Shown one piece after another: positions 1 to 7,915 of a stretch of DNA of 48,463 bases. The number at the start of each line of letters is the position of its first letter. Position 1 is the stretch's first letter. A program made the position numbers and the translations under genes. The stretch spans positions 1-48,463 of the forward strand of contig JACVGW010000002.1 of the NCBI GenBank assembly GCA_018992565.1. Direction: 5' to 3'. The notes under the pieces are model-generated. The model had not been told where the DNA came from and did not search any database. It saw only the letters and a list, made by a program, of their open reading frames with translations. This DNA comes from Theionarchaea archaeon (GTDB lineage Archaea; Methanobacteriota_B; Thermococci; Methanofastidiosales; SZ-28-30).

Positions 1-143
1 CCTGCCACCTGGACAGATCCCACAGGGATCATCTTGTCTGCCCCATAGATGTCGCCCAGTCGAGAAAGCAGGCGCATCATTCTTTCCAGTACGGGGCCCT
101 TTTCTCCATTTAAAATAGTTTCTTCTTCTTTGGTCAAATGCAT
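1..143 (-). CDS. Aconitase-X family protein (probable phosphomevalonate dehydratase large subunit), N-terminus only
   Basis: Reading the minus strand from an ATG at 143 gives 47 complete codons running off the window edge. The N-terminus begins MHLTKEEETILNGEKG and continues with LLSRLGDIYGADKMIPV, the typical start of aconitase-X (DUF521/AcnX) large subunits. In archaea this family includes phosphomevalonate dehydratase, which makes trans-anhydromevalonate 5-phosphate from mevalonate 5-phosphate with a small DUF126 subunit. The start overlaps the end of the upstream LpdD-like gene by 10 nt, so the two are translationally coupled. The function assignment rests largely on the neighbouring mevalonate kinase and UbiD-type decarboxylase. 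The Fe-S ligands and the small subunit would lie outside the window. Confidence 0.82.
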   Translation of the reverse strand, partial: MHLTKEEETILNGEKGPVLERMMRLLSRLGDIYGADKMIPVGSVQVA

Positions 144-451
144 TTTACCAACTCCTTGCAATTCCCCACAATGATCTCAATTTCTGCTTTTGAAGCATCA
201 TCAATGTGGATACCCCCCACAGCTGCACAGGTGACGTTGTATTTCTCACTGGCCTCTCGTACAATGGGTTCCAGAACCAGGTAGTCATAGTGTGTTCCCA
301 GCCGTACAATGGTTACATCTTTCCCAGGTTCTCTTACCACAATGCCACCGATATGAGGTCGTTCGCCCCCTCCCACAATATACAGTCTATCTGTGCCGAT
401 TTTCTCTTCTTTGAGCCACACCCTGTATCTCCCCTCACCCGAGGTAATCAT
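134..451 (-). CDS. LpdD-like prenylated-flavin chaperone domain protein
   Basis: A small single-domain protein of about 105 residues. It carries GGGERPHIGGIVV near residue 25-40 and GGIHIDDASKAEI near the C-terminus. Both patterns match what I recall of LpdD-like proteins, which accompany UbiD-type decarboxylases and are linked to prenylated-FMN loading. It sits directly behind a UbiD-family gene and overlaps its 3' end, which supports the role. The start is uncertain: ATG at 451 (MITSGEGRYRV) is preferred because family members begin shortly before the GRYRV strand; ATG at 463 gives four more residues. Its own 3' end overlaps the aconitase-X start. Assignment is by family resemblance and neighbourhood, not a search. 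Confidence 0.72.
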   Translation of the reverse strand: MITSGEGRYRVWLKEEKIGTDRLYIVGGGERPHIGGIVVREPGKDVTIVRLGTHYDYLVLEPIVREASEKYNVTCAAVGGIHIDDASKAEIEIIVGNCKELVKCI

Positions 452-1748
452 TAAGATCGACATCCCCGTAGGATACTTTCTGGTATTTCTCTGGATCAAC
501 TCCAGGAGGTATGGTAGCATCTATCCCCACTTTGGTAGTCCTGGTTTTCTTCCCTGAGTGGTCACCACTTGGATCAAGAGAAGAGCCGGGTTGATCAGGG
601 TGTACAATGAGGTCACGGTGTCCCTGAACCCTGGTAGCAATGGCCCATTCAACAGCGTAGGGATCATACATGTCCACATCCTCATCCACAATGACCACGT
701 GCTTCATAGATCCATGCCCCTTGAAGGCTGCTTCAATGGCATTTCTTGCATCATCGGGCCCTTTCTTCTGAATCTGGACAATGCCGTGCAACCATGAACC
801 TCCCCCCAGGGTGACCAGAACATTCTTGCACGTAGCTACCTTTGAAACTTCGTCGTAAATGGTGGGTTCTTTGGGCATCCCCATGAGGATTTTATGTTCC
901 ATTCTCCCGGGAATGAGGACCTGCCACATGGCGTCTTTACGATGCGTAATGCAGTCAATAACGAATATGGGTTCCTGTCGTTCAAAGTCGCGGGTTTCAG
1001 TGAGATCTACGAAGGGTCCCTCTCGATCAAGATCGCGGGTTATTCTTCCTTCCAGGACGAATTCAGATTCTGAAGGGACTTCCAGGTTCTTGGTGCGGCA
1101 CTTAACGAGGTTCGTCTTATCCAGTGCATTGGCTATGGAAAGCTCGTCTGTACCTGGAGGTGGTCCCAGGGAGGCAGCCACCATGACGGGAACGCTGTTC
1201 CCCACACAGATTGCCATTTCCAGGTCTCCTTCTGTCTTGTCGTAGGTGGTACGGGTTTGCCTTTTTGGAATCAGCCGTGCGGTACATGTATTCTTCCCAA
1301 TCTGCATAATTCTGTGGTAGCAGGCATTTCTCCCGGTCTCGGGGTCTTTGATGATGGCAACGGTGGCTGTCCCATATCGCCCTCCGTCACCTTTCAGGTG
1401 GAACAGCATGGGAATTGTATTCAGATCCACATCATTCCCCTGTAAAACCACATCCTGACATGGGGCTTTTGAAACCAGTTCAGGTTCTTTCGGGCTCCTC
1501 AGAGCTTGAACCAGCTTCATGAGAAGGCCTTCTTTGGTAGTACCGAGAGCGCGGGCTATGATATCTCTATCTGACGTTATACCTCCAAATGCAGGGAATT
1601 CAAACCCTTTCACCTTCTCAAAGATAGTGGGTTTTTCACACAGTGTATTGAGGATATTGGCTACCTCGTACTCATGACTCACTGGTTCTCCAATGCGAAC
1701 CAAATCTCCAGTTTGTTCAAGGTTCTTCAAAAACTCTCTCAAGTTCAT
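435..1748 (-). CDS. UbiD-family decarboxylase, probable trans-anhydromevalonate 5-phosphate decarboxylase
   Basis: A 437-residue UbiD-family decarboxylase, close to the usual family length. It has the N-terminal MNLREFLKNLEQTGDLVRI start, the central HLKGDGGRYGTATVAI region, EGPFVDLTETRD and the following CITHRKDAMWQVLIPGRMEH segment. The family uses prenylated FMN. In the archaeal mevalonate route a UbiD member turns trans-anhydromevalonate 5-phosphate into isopentenyl phosphate, and a mevalonate kinase and an aconitase-X gene flank this one in the same orientation. The start at 1748 is chosen over a longer frame because GGTGAT lies a few bases upstream and the residues from MNLREF match the family start. 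It begins 13 nt after the kinase stop. The substrate is inferred from context; other UbiD proteins act on aromatic acids. Confidence 0.85.
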   Translation of the reverse strand: MNLREFLKNLEQTGDLVRIGEPVSHEYEVANILNTLCEKPTIFEKVKGFEFPAFGGITSDRDIIARALGTTKEGLLMKLVQALRSPKEPELVSKAPCQDVVLQGNDVDLNTIPMLFHLKGDGGRYGTATVAIIKDPETGRNACYHRIMQIGKNTCTARLIPKRQTRTTYDKTEGDLEMAICVGNSVPVMVAASLGPPPGTDELSIANALDKTNLVKCRTKNLEVPSESEFVLEGRITRDLDREGPFVDLTETRDFERQEPIFVIDCITHRKDAMWQVLIPGRMEHKILMGMPKEPTIYDEVSKVATCKNVLVTLGGGSWLHGIVQIQKKGPDDARNAIEAAFKGHGSMKHVVIVDEDVDMYDPYAVEWAIATRVQGHRDLIVHPDQPGSSLDPSGDHSGKKTRTTKVGIDATIPPGVDPEKYQKVSYGDVDLNDYLG

Positions 1749-1761
1749 GGTATCACCTTTA

Positions 1762-2688
1762 TTACACTCCAACCTTCGTCTTTAAGACTGAAAACCCCTT
1801 CTTTTCAATGGCCTTGGCGACTTTTTCCTGCAGGGATTGTCCAGGGGTAAGAGCAACCATATACCCACCAAGGCCCCCACCTGTCATTTTGGCACCAAAA
1901 GCACCAGCTTTCCGGGCAGTTTCCACCAGTGTATCCAGGTCATTGTTAGAGACTTCAATTTTCTGCAGTAGTTGATGATTGACATTCATGAGTCTGCCGA
2001 CTTCTTTCAGTTCAGAGGATTCCAGAGCCTTCCGTGCATCATGTGCCACATTCCTGGCCTGGTTGAATAGCTGGTCATATAACTCAGGATTCTTTTCCTT
2101 TCGTTCTTGGACTCCTGCTACAGCAGCTTTGGTGTTGGCAACAGTCCCCGTATTGCCCATGACTATCTCTATGGGATGAGGGATCTTTATGGGATCAAAG
2201 GTGCTGGGTTCTCCTTTCACAAACCATATCATTCCTCCGTACGTGCTGGCAGTATTGTCCACTCCTGAGGGTGTCCCATGGTATCCTTTTTCTCCTTCGT
2301 AGGCAATTTCATTGATTCTATTGTCGTCCAGTTCCATATCGAATAATTGGCTGAGTGCTCTCGCAATAGCAGTACAGCTGGCAGCAGATGCTCCCACTCC
2401 AGAAGCAGCATACAGGTTGCCTTTCAACGTTATTCTGAGGTTCTTGTTCAATGGAATATTCATGGCATTGAGTATTCTTCGCAAGGAGTCTTCCTGCTGT
2501 TCCTTCTTTTCTTCTTTATAACCGGGAGTGGCTGGTCTGCTGTCTATGAGCTGGGTACCACCGGATTCAGTCTCTTCTGCAGTAGCAACTGTTGCGTCGC
2601 CAATGGCTGACACAATGGAAGGTATGCCGTACACCACAAAGTGTTCGTTAAACATAATACACTTTCCGTAACCTTTCCCTTCTGCCAT
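1762..2688 (-). CDS. mvk: Mevalonate kinase (GHMP kinase)
   Basis: A 308-residue GHMP-superfamily kinase that phosphorylates mevalonate to mevalonate 5-phosphate. The N-terminus has GKCIMFNEHFVVYGIPSIV, the E-H-x-V-V-x-G-x-P pattern typical of mevalonate kinases. The nucleotide loop GVGASAASC is at about residue 97-105, GTPSGVDNTASTYGG at about 138-152 carries the catalytic Asp region, and GGGLGG lies near the C-terminus. ATG 2688 is preferred because AGGTGAGAAC precedes it and MAEGKGYGKCI is a natural start; the longer frame would run into the promoter. It is the first gene of the minus-strand isoprenoid cluster. Confidence 0.93.
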   Translation of the reverse strand: MAEGKGYGKCIMFNEHFVVYGIPSIVSAIGDATVATAEETESGGTQLIDSRPATPGYKEEKKEQQEDSLRRILNAMNIPLNKNLRITLKGNLYAASGVGASAASCTAIARALSQLFDMELDDNRINEIAYEGEKGYHGTPSGVDNTASTYGGMIWFVKGEPSTFDPIKIPHPIEIVMGNTGTVANTKAAVAGVQERKEKNPELYDQLFNQARNVAHDARKALESSELKEVGRLMNVNHQLLQKIEVSNNDLDTLVETARKAGAFGAKMTGGGLGGYMVALTPGQSLQEKVAKAIEKKGFSVLKTKVGV

Positions 2689-2728
2689 GTTCTCACCTAG
2701 TAATTGTGTTCTTAAAGCATGGGGATTA

Positions 2729-2739
2729 CCATATTTAAG
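2729..2739 (-). promoter_or_regulatory. TATA box of the mevalonate cluster
   Basis: On the minus strand CTTAAATATGG lies about 45 nt upstream of the mevalonate kinase ATG. With the usual archaeal spacing this predicts a start site near 2708 and a short leader of about 20 nt containing the AGGTGAG ribosome-binding site. Confidence 0.6.
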
Positions 2740-2861
2740 GGTTTGCGTAAGGGTCATTCGTCGAATGCCGATGGGAAAAAGATAGCCCTCTGTCCCCCTA
2801 TGGCGTACCTGTCACTGATGAGCACATGTACACCGGAGCCTGCGGAACCCCGGGTATGTAA

Positions 2862-3821
2862 ATGGTGAGTTCTTTACGGGTTGATCAGTCTGTCTTGAGG
2901 GAGTGGAGGTTTCATGAAGAGATGCAGTGGAAAGAACCTGCAGGCCTGCTCCAGTTACAGATGCTCCTGCTACAGCATGGTCACTGGGTCATAGAAGGTT
3001 TATATGTGAAGAGAGACACATCCTTCATGGATCTCTCGCCTGATGTCAGCCAGCTAACAGAGTACTGCAAGAATGTGTACGCCCGGGCAGAAAGCGTTAT
3101 TCATCAATGGGGACACATCTGGAGGACAACCCAGGGTGCAGTATGGTTTGTCAAGATCAGCGGAGGTTCACAGAGAGAACAGCTGCTGGCATACGTGGCA
3201 GGAATCCTCCACGACATTGTCAGGCCCATTACTGAAGAAACGTGTCATGCACAGGCAAGTGCAGATAAAGCATTACTCATCCTTGAAGACTATTCCGAGT
3301 TCACCCTCCCTGAAGAAGAAGAAATATACCAGGCCATAAAGGATCACCGTAACCCCACTTCTTGGAAGACTCCTGTCCATCAGAGTGTCTACCTCTCAGA
3401 CAAAGTCCTTGAACACATGGGTGCATACCTGGATTTCAGGGGCGCGGTGTGGGCGGGGGAGCTTTCTCATACTGATCTTGAAGGGTTGGAACCCGTGGAT
3501 GCTGTTATCACGTACTACCAGAAAGCATCCTCGAAGTTTCTGACTGGCATCTTTCCTCATTTTGTGAGGAAGGTGGTGGAATACCAGATTGGGTGGAACA
3601 GGAAATACCTTTCTGCTCTCAAGAATGGAGAATCCTGGGCCTGTCAGATAGCAGAAACCTTTTTCAACTATGGCAGGCAGAAGCACGATTTTGAGAATAC
3701 CCTTTTGTCTTTTTGCCCTCAAGAAGGAGAGCAGCAGACATGGGCACATGAAATGAAAACCTATGTTGCAGGTCAGAAATTCTCCATGTTCCAGACCCTG
3801 ATAGATGACAAGAAAAAATGA
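2862..3821 (+). CDS. HD-domain putative phosphohydrolase
   Basis: A 319-residue soluble protein. It contains an HD-type metal site: His85 (GHIWRT), the doublet His117-Asp118 in GILHDIVRP, His129, and a later LSDKVLEHMG segment (Asp near 178) that fits the distal metal ligand. HD proteins hydrolyse nucleotides or other phosphoesters; the substrate here is unknown. The first 60 residues have no match I recognise. The codon before the chosen ATG is TAA, so no longer start exists. It is convergent with the MEMO gene, with only 6 nt between the stops. No strong TATA box is visible upstream. Confidence 0.75.
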   Translation: MVSSLRVDQSVLREWRFHEEMQWKEPAGLLQLQMLLLQHGHWVIEGLYVKRDTSFMDLSPDVSQLTEYCKNVYARAESVIHQWGHIWRTTQGAVWFVKISGGSQREQLLAYVAGILHDIVRPITEETCHAQASADKALLILEDYSEFTLPEEEEIYQAIKDHRNPTSWKTPVHQSVYLSDKVLEHMGAYLDFRGAVWAGELSHTDLEGLEPVDAVITYYQKASSKFLTGIFPHFVRKVVEYQIGWNRKYLSALKNGESWACQIAETFFNYGRQKHDFENTLLSFCPQEGEQQTWAHEMKTYVAGQKFSMFQTLIDDKKK

Positions 3822-3827
3822 GGAAAA

Positions 3828-4670
3828 TTATGTTATTACTGCAGATCCATACCCTACAATGAGGCTTTTGTCTCCTGAAACATCATATGAAGTCCTGTAT
3901 TCCAGAACCCTGGCATTTTTCAATCCCAGATGGTGGCATGCTACAATCATGGAAGCAATACACCCATACCCACATGCAGTTGTTAGACTGGCTGTTTCAT
4001 ACACTTTTTCTGTAGACATTTCCTCTATCCCTTTCAGTATACTCCCATCTATCACTTTCATCCACTCCAGAGGATCTTCTCTGGTGGGCAGAAATCCATA
4101 GTACGAGCCCAAGTGAGTTAAATCGCTGGAAGCAAGTATTCCCACCTTTTTCTCACGAACTGCCTCTGCAATTGCTGTCCCCACTTCCTCAGCAGTTGCT
4201 TCATCCTGCATGGCCATACAAATGGGGACGAACTTTGTACCTCCAATGTACTGGATGAAAGGGACCTGAACTTCTATTGAGTGTTCCCGAGAATGTGCTG
4301 TGGCATCATCATCCATGATATCACACAGAGCAAAAATATCTCTAGCCAGCACCTCGTCAATAGCTAATGGTCCAAGAGGGCTCTCCCAGGTTCCGGCTGT
4401 GACAATGGCCACACCCGATCCTATACCTCTATGGTTGGGCCCCAGAACTACAAAGGTCTCTGGCAGATGGGTTCTGAATTCCAAAAAAGTGTGAGCTGCT
4501 ACCTGTCCTGAATACTCATACCCTGCATGCGGGACAAGCCCTCCAACTATGGCGGGTGATCCAGGCTCAGAAAGTCCTCCCAGTGAAGAGAAAAAGGTGT
4601 TGAGGGTTTCACGCAATGTAGATTCAGAACCAGGGTAGAATCCGCCGGCTGCAACAGGTCTTCTAATCAT
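3828..4670 (-). CDS. MEMO family protein
   Basis: A 280-residue MEMO/AmmeMemoRadiSam-type protein of full family length. Characteristic segments in order are MIRRPVAAGGFYPG at the N-terminus, HAGYEYSGQVAAH, VVLGPNHRGIG, HSREHSIEVQVPFIQY, ILASSDLTHLGSYYG and CGYGCIASMIVA. In eukaryotic MEMO1 the equivalent His/His/Cys residues bind iron or copper. The archaeal function is not established. Archaeal MEMO genes often follow rps2, as here. It has its own TATA box 25 nt upstream, so it may be transcribed independently as a leaderless message as well as by read-through. Confidence 0.92.
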   Translation of the reverse strand: MIRRPVAAGGFYPGSESTLRETLNTFFSSLGGLSEPGSPAIVGGLVPHAGYEYSGQVAAHTFLEFRTHLPETFVVLGPNHRGIGSGVAIVTAGTWESPLGPLAIDEVLARDIFALCDIMDDDATAHSREHSIEVQVPFIQYIGGTKFVPICMAMQDEATAEEVGTAIAEAVREKKVGILASSDLTHLGSYYGFLPTREDPLEWMKVIDGSILKGIEEMSTEKVYETASLTTACGYGCIASMIVACHHLGLKNARVLEYRTSYDVSGDKSLIVGYGSAVIT

Positions 4671-4690
4671 AGACTGTAGTGCTCAAAAGT

Positions 4691-4699
4691 CCTTAAATA
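4691..4699 (-). promoter_or_regulatory. TATA box upstream of the MEMO gene
   Basis: The minus strand reads AATTATTTAAGG, centred about 25 nt before the ATG at 4670. This is the spacing expected for a leaderless archaeal transcript. Confidence 0.55.
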
Positions 4700-4766
4700 A
4701 TTATCCTTTTGCAAAGGTGAATGAGATACAGCTCTTTCAAACCCGGAAAGCAGTGACTGTACTCTC

Positions 4767-5363
4767 TTATTCCTTTGTTTCAAAGTCCTCAAGAGGAGGC
4801 ATCTCTGAATCTTCTTTCAAGGTTCCATTGGCCTTCAGCATCTCCCGGGCCAGCAACCAGTACACCAGCGTGAGTGCTTTCTTTCCTTTGTTGTTGGTGG
4901 GAATGACAATGTCCACATTGGTCAGCATGTTTTCTGAGTCACATAAGGCAACCACAGGGATACCCACAGTAGTTGCTTCTCGCAAGGCCTGATAGTCTGC
5001 CCTGGGGTCAGTGATGATGAGGACATCAGGCTCCACAAAGTGATCGCAGTTTGGATTGGTGAGACTTCCCGGGATGAAGCGTCCTGCCACTGCTTTCGCC
5101 CCTGTCCACTTGGCAAACATTTCCACTGGTTTCATCCCATACTGCCTGTTGGACACCACCAGGATCTGTGGAGGGCTGAATTTAGCCAGGAACTTTCCAA
5201 TCTGACCTATGCGCGTGTCAGTGGTCTTGACGTCCAAGACGTACAGACCATCCTGCCTGACCCGGTAGATGTATCTTTCCATGTGTCGATTCTTCTGCTG
5301 TGTACCAATATGAATACCTGATGCAAGGTACTGATCCAATGAAATGAGGAGTTCTTCGTCCAT
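4767..5363 (-). CDS. rps2: 30S ribosomal protein S2
   Basis: A 198-residue uS2 of archaeal length. Recognisable segments are [22 protein letters not shown] near the N-terminus (quoted in part: [13 protein letters not shown]), [36 protein letters not shown] and [18 protein letters not shown]. It helps assemble the small subunit and contacts 16S rRNA. The ribosome-binding site AAAGGTGAAATT sits just before the ATG. It follows the intron-containing tRNA-Pro by only 27 nt and probably shares its transcript. Confidence 0.97.
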   Translation of the reverse strand: MDEELLISLDQYLASGIHIGTQQKNRHMERYIYRVRQDGLYVLDVKTTDTRIGQIGKFLAKFSPPQILVVSNRQYGMKPVEMFAKWTGAKAVAGRFIPGSLTNPNCDHFVEPDVLIITDPRADYQALREATTVGIPVVALCDSENMLTNVDIVIPTNNKGKKALTLVYWLLAREMLKANGTLKEDSEMPPLEDFETKE

Positions 5364-5390
5364 AATTTCACCTTTTAATCATGAGGAGAT

Positions 5391-5490
5391 GGGGCCGCCG
5401 AGATTTGAACTCGGGTATCCAGCATTTTGGTCACAGATTTCGTCTGTAAACCCCAAGCTGAGAGGATGGACCAAGCTACCCTACGGCCCC
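5391..5490 (-). tRNA. tRNA-Pro (GGG anticodon) with a 26-nt intron
   Basis: Read on the minus strand: acceptor GGGGCCG pairs with CGGCCCC, D-stem GGGT with ATCC, anticodon stem TCAGC with GCTGG (one G-U), and T-arm CCGAG-TTCAAAT-CTCGG is perfect. The anticodon loop after splicing is TTGGGGT, giving anticodon GGG (plus-strand 5452-5454) and proline identity. The mature length is 74 nt, no CCA is encoded, and the variable loop is 4 nt. It is wedged between rpoN (10 nt away) and rps2 (27 nt away), so it must be released from a ribosomal-protein transcript. Confidence 0.95.
5425..5450 (-). other. tRNA-Pro intron with canonical bulge-helix-bulge
   Basis: The intron lies between tRNA positions 37 and 38. 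The exon-intron pairing is textbook. TTGG in the anticodon loop pairs with CCAA in the intron, forming the 4-bp central helix. It is flanked by 3-nt bulges GG/T (5' site) and AA/T (3' site). A 7-bp inner stem (TTACAGA with TCTGTGA, one G-U) closes a CGAAA loop. This is the substrate of the archaeal splicing endonuclease. Confidence 0.93.
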
Positions 5491-5500
5491 ACTTCACAGG

Positions 5501-5701
5501 CTACCCGTGAGTTTCATACTTGAGGATCTCATCCTGGAGATCCACGTGGGTGAGCATCATGCGTCTGCAGCAGTACCGCTCCAGACCCAGATCATCCAGA
5601 ATCTGTTTGGGAGGCTCTCCCTGAGATACTCTTCGGGAAAACTCTTCCCACAGATGGCCAATAGGTTTTCCACAGGTGAAGCAACGTACAGGAATGATCA
5701 T
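5501..5701 (-). CDS. rpoN: DNA-directed RNA polymerase subunit N
   Basis: A 66-residue Rpb10-type subunit starting [15 protein letters not shown]. The zinc ligands are CFTCG near the N-terminus and the paired cysteines in RYCCRRM, the invariant RpoN pattern. GGTGATCC, a perfect Shine-Dalgarno core, ends 2 nt before the ATG at 5701, so this start is preferred over a longer in-frame extension into rps9. It starts 4 nt after the S9 stop in the ribosomal operon. RpoK, often next to it, is not seen here. Confidence 0.97.
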   Translation of the reverse strand: MIIPVRCFTCGKPIGHLWEEFSRRVSQGEPPKQILDDLGLERYCCRRMMLTHVDLQDEILKYETHG

Positions 5702-5705
5702 TGGA

Positions 5706-6110
5706 TCACCGGTATGACTTCTGCTTCTTGGCTCTGGGTCCCTTGCTGGAAGCATTTGGCTTGTGAGGTTCTGTTCTTCTGAAATCCCCTTTCAGCATAG
5801 TTCTATCATAGTCCAGATAGATCTCCCGCAAGTCCATGTCCTGGGTCCACTTGACCAGTCCTCGGGCTACAGCCATGCGTATAGCATCTGCCTGTCCCAT
5901 GAATCCTCCACCTTTTGCATCAATAGCGATATCCACTTTATCAGGAATATCACCTGCCAGAATGAGAGGCTCCATTATCTTGAGCCTGGCGATTTCCGGT
6001 CTTATCAAAGGTAGGGGAACATGGTTTACTCGTACCCTTCCCTTCCCTTCTTTGAAAACGGCTCTGGCTATAGCTTCCTTGCGCTTGCCCGTGGATTGTA
6101 CGATCTTCAT
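5706..6110 (-). CDS. rps9: 30S ribosomal protein S9
   Basis: A 134-residue uS9. It begins [17 protein letters not shown], has the [19 protein letters not shown] core, and ends with the basic tail [14 protein letters not shown] that reaches into the P site. Its ATG overlaps the L13 stop as ATGA, and GAGGTGAGC precedes the start. It is the third gene of the L18e-L13-S9-RpoN operon, the standard archaeal order. Confidence 0.98.
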   Translation of the reverse strand: MKIVQSTGKRKEAIARAVFKEGKGRVRVNHVPLPLIRPEIARLKIMEPLILAGDIPDKVDIAIDAKGGGFMGQADAIRMAVARGLVKWTQDMDLREIYLDYDRTMLKGDFRRTEPHKPNASSKGPRAKKQKSYR

Positions 6111-6529
6111 TTGCTCACCTCATATCCCAGAAAGCGGGATATTTCACCTACTGTAACAAAGCTGGATGTTCTATCCAGGATGTTATCAATGGGTACTTCA
6201 TCTGTCTTTTTATACTTTTCCGGTACGCCAGTAAAAACCTGTAGGTTTTTCAAAGCTTTTCTTCCCCGTACCCTGCGGTAGGGGAGCATTCCTCTAATGG
6301 CACGCCGTACAATGCCTTCAGGTGTGCGGGGGAAATGGGGACCTCTCCAAGGATTGGCAATGTCTGCACGATCAACTCGCTGCTTGTATCTGCGGAAGAG
6401 GTAATCCTTGTTCCCTATGATAACCGCTTTTTCTGCTTTAACGATGGTGATTTCTTCTCCTTCAAGAAGTCTCTTTGCAACAAAGGATGCCATTCGTCCA
6501 AGAATCAGATTTTCTGCATTGATGATCAT
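6107..6529 (-). CDS. rpl13: 50S ribosomal protein L13
   Basis: A 140-residue uL13 of archaeal type. It starts [20 protein letters not shown] and has [20 protein letters not shown] and the [18 protein letters not shown] segment (shorter pieces: [20 protein letters not shown]). It binds 23S rRNA domains early in large-subunit assembly. GGAGTGATACC precedes the start, 4 nt after the L18e stop. Confidence 0.98.
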   Translation of the reverse strand: MIINAENLILGRMASFVAKRLLEGEEITIVKAEKAVIIGNKDYLFRRYKQRVDRADIANPWRGPHFPRTPEGIVRRAIRGMLPYRRVRGRKALKNLQVFTGVPEKYKKTDEVPIDNILDRTSSFVTVGEISRFLGYEVSK

Positions 6530-6533
6530 GGTA

Positions 6534-6893
6534 TCACTCCAGTATCCTGACTCCCCTTCCCTGGGGATTCTCCTTCAATAGCTCTGGTATGGTCAGTGTT
6601 CTTCCTTTTGCGTTGATCTGCTCCTTGGCACTCTGTGAGAAAGCAAATGCGGACACGATCACTGCGTGGTCCAGAGCGCCTGCTCCCAGGACCTTTCCAG
6701 GGATGATTACTGTCTCCCCTTCTCTGGTGTGTCTATTGATCGTGGAGAGATTGACTTCCGCCTTGTGTCGAGTAGGTCTTGATAGTCTTTTTGAAATATC
6801 AACCCATAGAGGAACATTATTGTGGTATCCCTCTGTCTGCAACAACTTTATCAATGATACGAGGTTGGGATTTGTCTTTCGAGTTTTCTTCAT
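6534..6893 (-). CDS. rpl18e: 50S ribosomal protein L18e
   Basis: A 119-residue eL18, an archaeal/eukaryotic ribosomal protein. It has MKKTRKTNPNLVSLIKLLQ, VNLSTINRHTREGETVIIPG and GKVLGAGALDHAVIVSAFAFS in order. ATG 6893 is chosen because GGTGAGC lies 3 nt upstream and this start matches the family; the longer open frame extends across the TATA box. It is the first gene of the ribosomal run. The S11/RpoD genes that often precede it in archaea are absent. Confidence 0.97.
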   Translation of the reverse strand: MKKTRKTNPNLVSLIKLLQTEGYHNNVPLWVDISKRLSRPTRHKAEVNLSTINRHTREGETVIIPGKVLGAGALDHAVIVSAFAFSQSAKEQINAKGRTLTIPELLKENPQGRGVRILE

Positions 6894-6956
6894 GTGCTCA
6901 CCATCTGAACTCTTTCGCATTTCTGCTCGCTCAGACAGTCTTGTGAGTATTGCTGC

Positions 6957-6965
6957 TTTTATAAA
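6957..6965 (-). promoter_or_regulatory. TATA box of the L18e ribosomal operon
   Basis: GCTTTATAAAAGC on the minus strand is a near-consensus TATA element. It predicts a start near 6935 and a leader of about 40 nt before rpl18e. Confidence 0.7.
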
Positions 6966-7030
6966 GCTTTTGGTTACGGCCAGGTTCTGTGGAGGGTCGA
7001 AATAGCAGCTTTCGAAGATCACAGATTCCC

Positions 7031-7074
7031 CCACTGGATGAAACGTGCTGGATCATTCTTGCAGAATCCAGTGG
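7031..7074. repeat. 9-bp perfect inverted repeat, 26-nt spacer
   Basis: CCACTGGAT at 7031-7039 is the exact complement of ATCCAGTGG at 7066-7074. The spacer holds a second CTGGAT that could pair instead with the 3' arm. It lies in the gap between the disulfide oxidoreductase gene and the L18e promoter, downstream of the former. It could be an RNA hairpin at the end of that transcript. No T-tract follows, so it is not called a terminator. Confidence 0.55.
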
Positions 7075-7162
7075 ATACCAGAGACTGCCCATTGTTGAAC
7101 CAAGCATGTCACCAACCATATAGGTGAATCTGCCTTTGTGTTATCCCGAGATTTGAACTGGT

Positions 7163-7840
7163 TCAAGTCAAGACTGCCTTGAGAACTTCATCTACAAACG
7201 TGTCTTCCGGGAAAGCACCTTCAAAGCTGGTGGTTTCATTGATGACAACCTTCGGGACTGCCATCACGTGATATTTTTGAGCAAGATGAGGGAATTCCAC
7301 AGATTCCACCATGGCTGCCGTAATATGATCAGATTCCACTGCAAGTTGATGTGCAGTGCTGACAGCCTGCGAGCAGTGGGGACAGGTCAATGTGGTAAAC
7401 ACTTGGATGGAAACATCTTTGGTTATTTTCTTGATCTTCTCTTTGGTGATATCTTTGAGACCTGTTGTGCCCTGAGACACGGCCAGGATGGCCAGTATAA
7501 GTGGCGTGAACTCATACCCAGAGGGTATGCCAAAGAACCTGACACCTGGATCAATCTCATTTCCGTTTTCAGTCCTCGTTACAGCAATAGCGGGGATCTT
7601 GTCAATGGAATATTCCCGCACTTTCTGGGCATCCTTCTGAAAATCATAGACTTGAAGACCGATTCTTGGAGAGAGCTGCGCCACTTCCGTGAGAATGGTA
7701 CGGGTTTCTTTGCAGAACTGGCATTCTAACTCCTGAGTGAAAAAAACAAGTGTTACTGGACTCTTTAATGTTTCAAAATGCTTTTGTATCTGGATTTTGT
7801 CTTTTTCCTTGAGGAATTCGTGCTGTTCCTTTTCCGGCAT
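7163..7840 (-). CDS. pdo: Protein disulfide oxidoreductase (two thioredoxin folds)
   Basis: A 225-residue PDO of the type found in hyperthermophiles and other archaea. It is a tandem of two glutaredoxin/thioredoxin folds with active sites CQFC (residues 40-43) and CPHC (153-156). Each is followed by a cis-Pro segment, KIPAIAV and AVPKVVI. There is no signal peptide, so it acts in cytosolic dithiol/disulfide exchange. GGTGATCTC precedes the ATG. It is followed upstream in the genome by FTR-rubredoxin and glutaredoxin genes in the same orientation, making a redox cluster, although its own TATA box shows separate transcription. Confidence 0.93.
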   Translation of the reverse strand: MPEKEQHEFLKEKDKIQIQKHFETLKSPVTLVFFTQELECQFCKETRTILTEVAQLSPRIGLQVYDFQKDAQKVREYSIDKIPAIAVTRTENGNEIDPGVRFFGIPSGYEFTPLILAILAVSQGTTGLKDITKEKIKKITKDVSIQVFTTLTCPHCSQAVSTAHQLAVESDHITAAMVESVEFPHLAQKYHVMAVPKVVINETTSFEGAFPEDTFVDEVLKAVLT

Positions 7841-7872
7841 GAGATCACCGTTCCACAGTTAAGAGAGTATCA

Positions 7873-7880
7873 ATATATAC
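7873..7880 (-). promoter_or_regulatory. TATA box of the disulfide oxidoreductase gene
   Basis: The minus strand reads AAGTATATATTG. It predicts a start near 7852 and a short leader with GGTGATC. Confidence 0.6.
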
Positions 7881-7915
7881 TTTTGGGGCTTCCGGGCCTC
7901 TAACCTGAATACAGA

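Noticed and set aside
7145-7158. T-arm-like string on the minus strand (GTTCAAATCTCGGG)
   Set aside because: The stem halves do not pair and no acceptor, D or anticodon arm surrounds it; the 5' side is inside the disulfide oxidoreductase gene.
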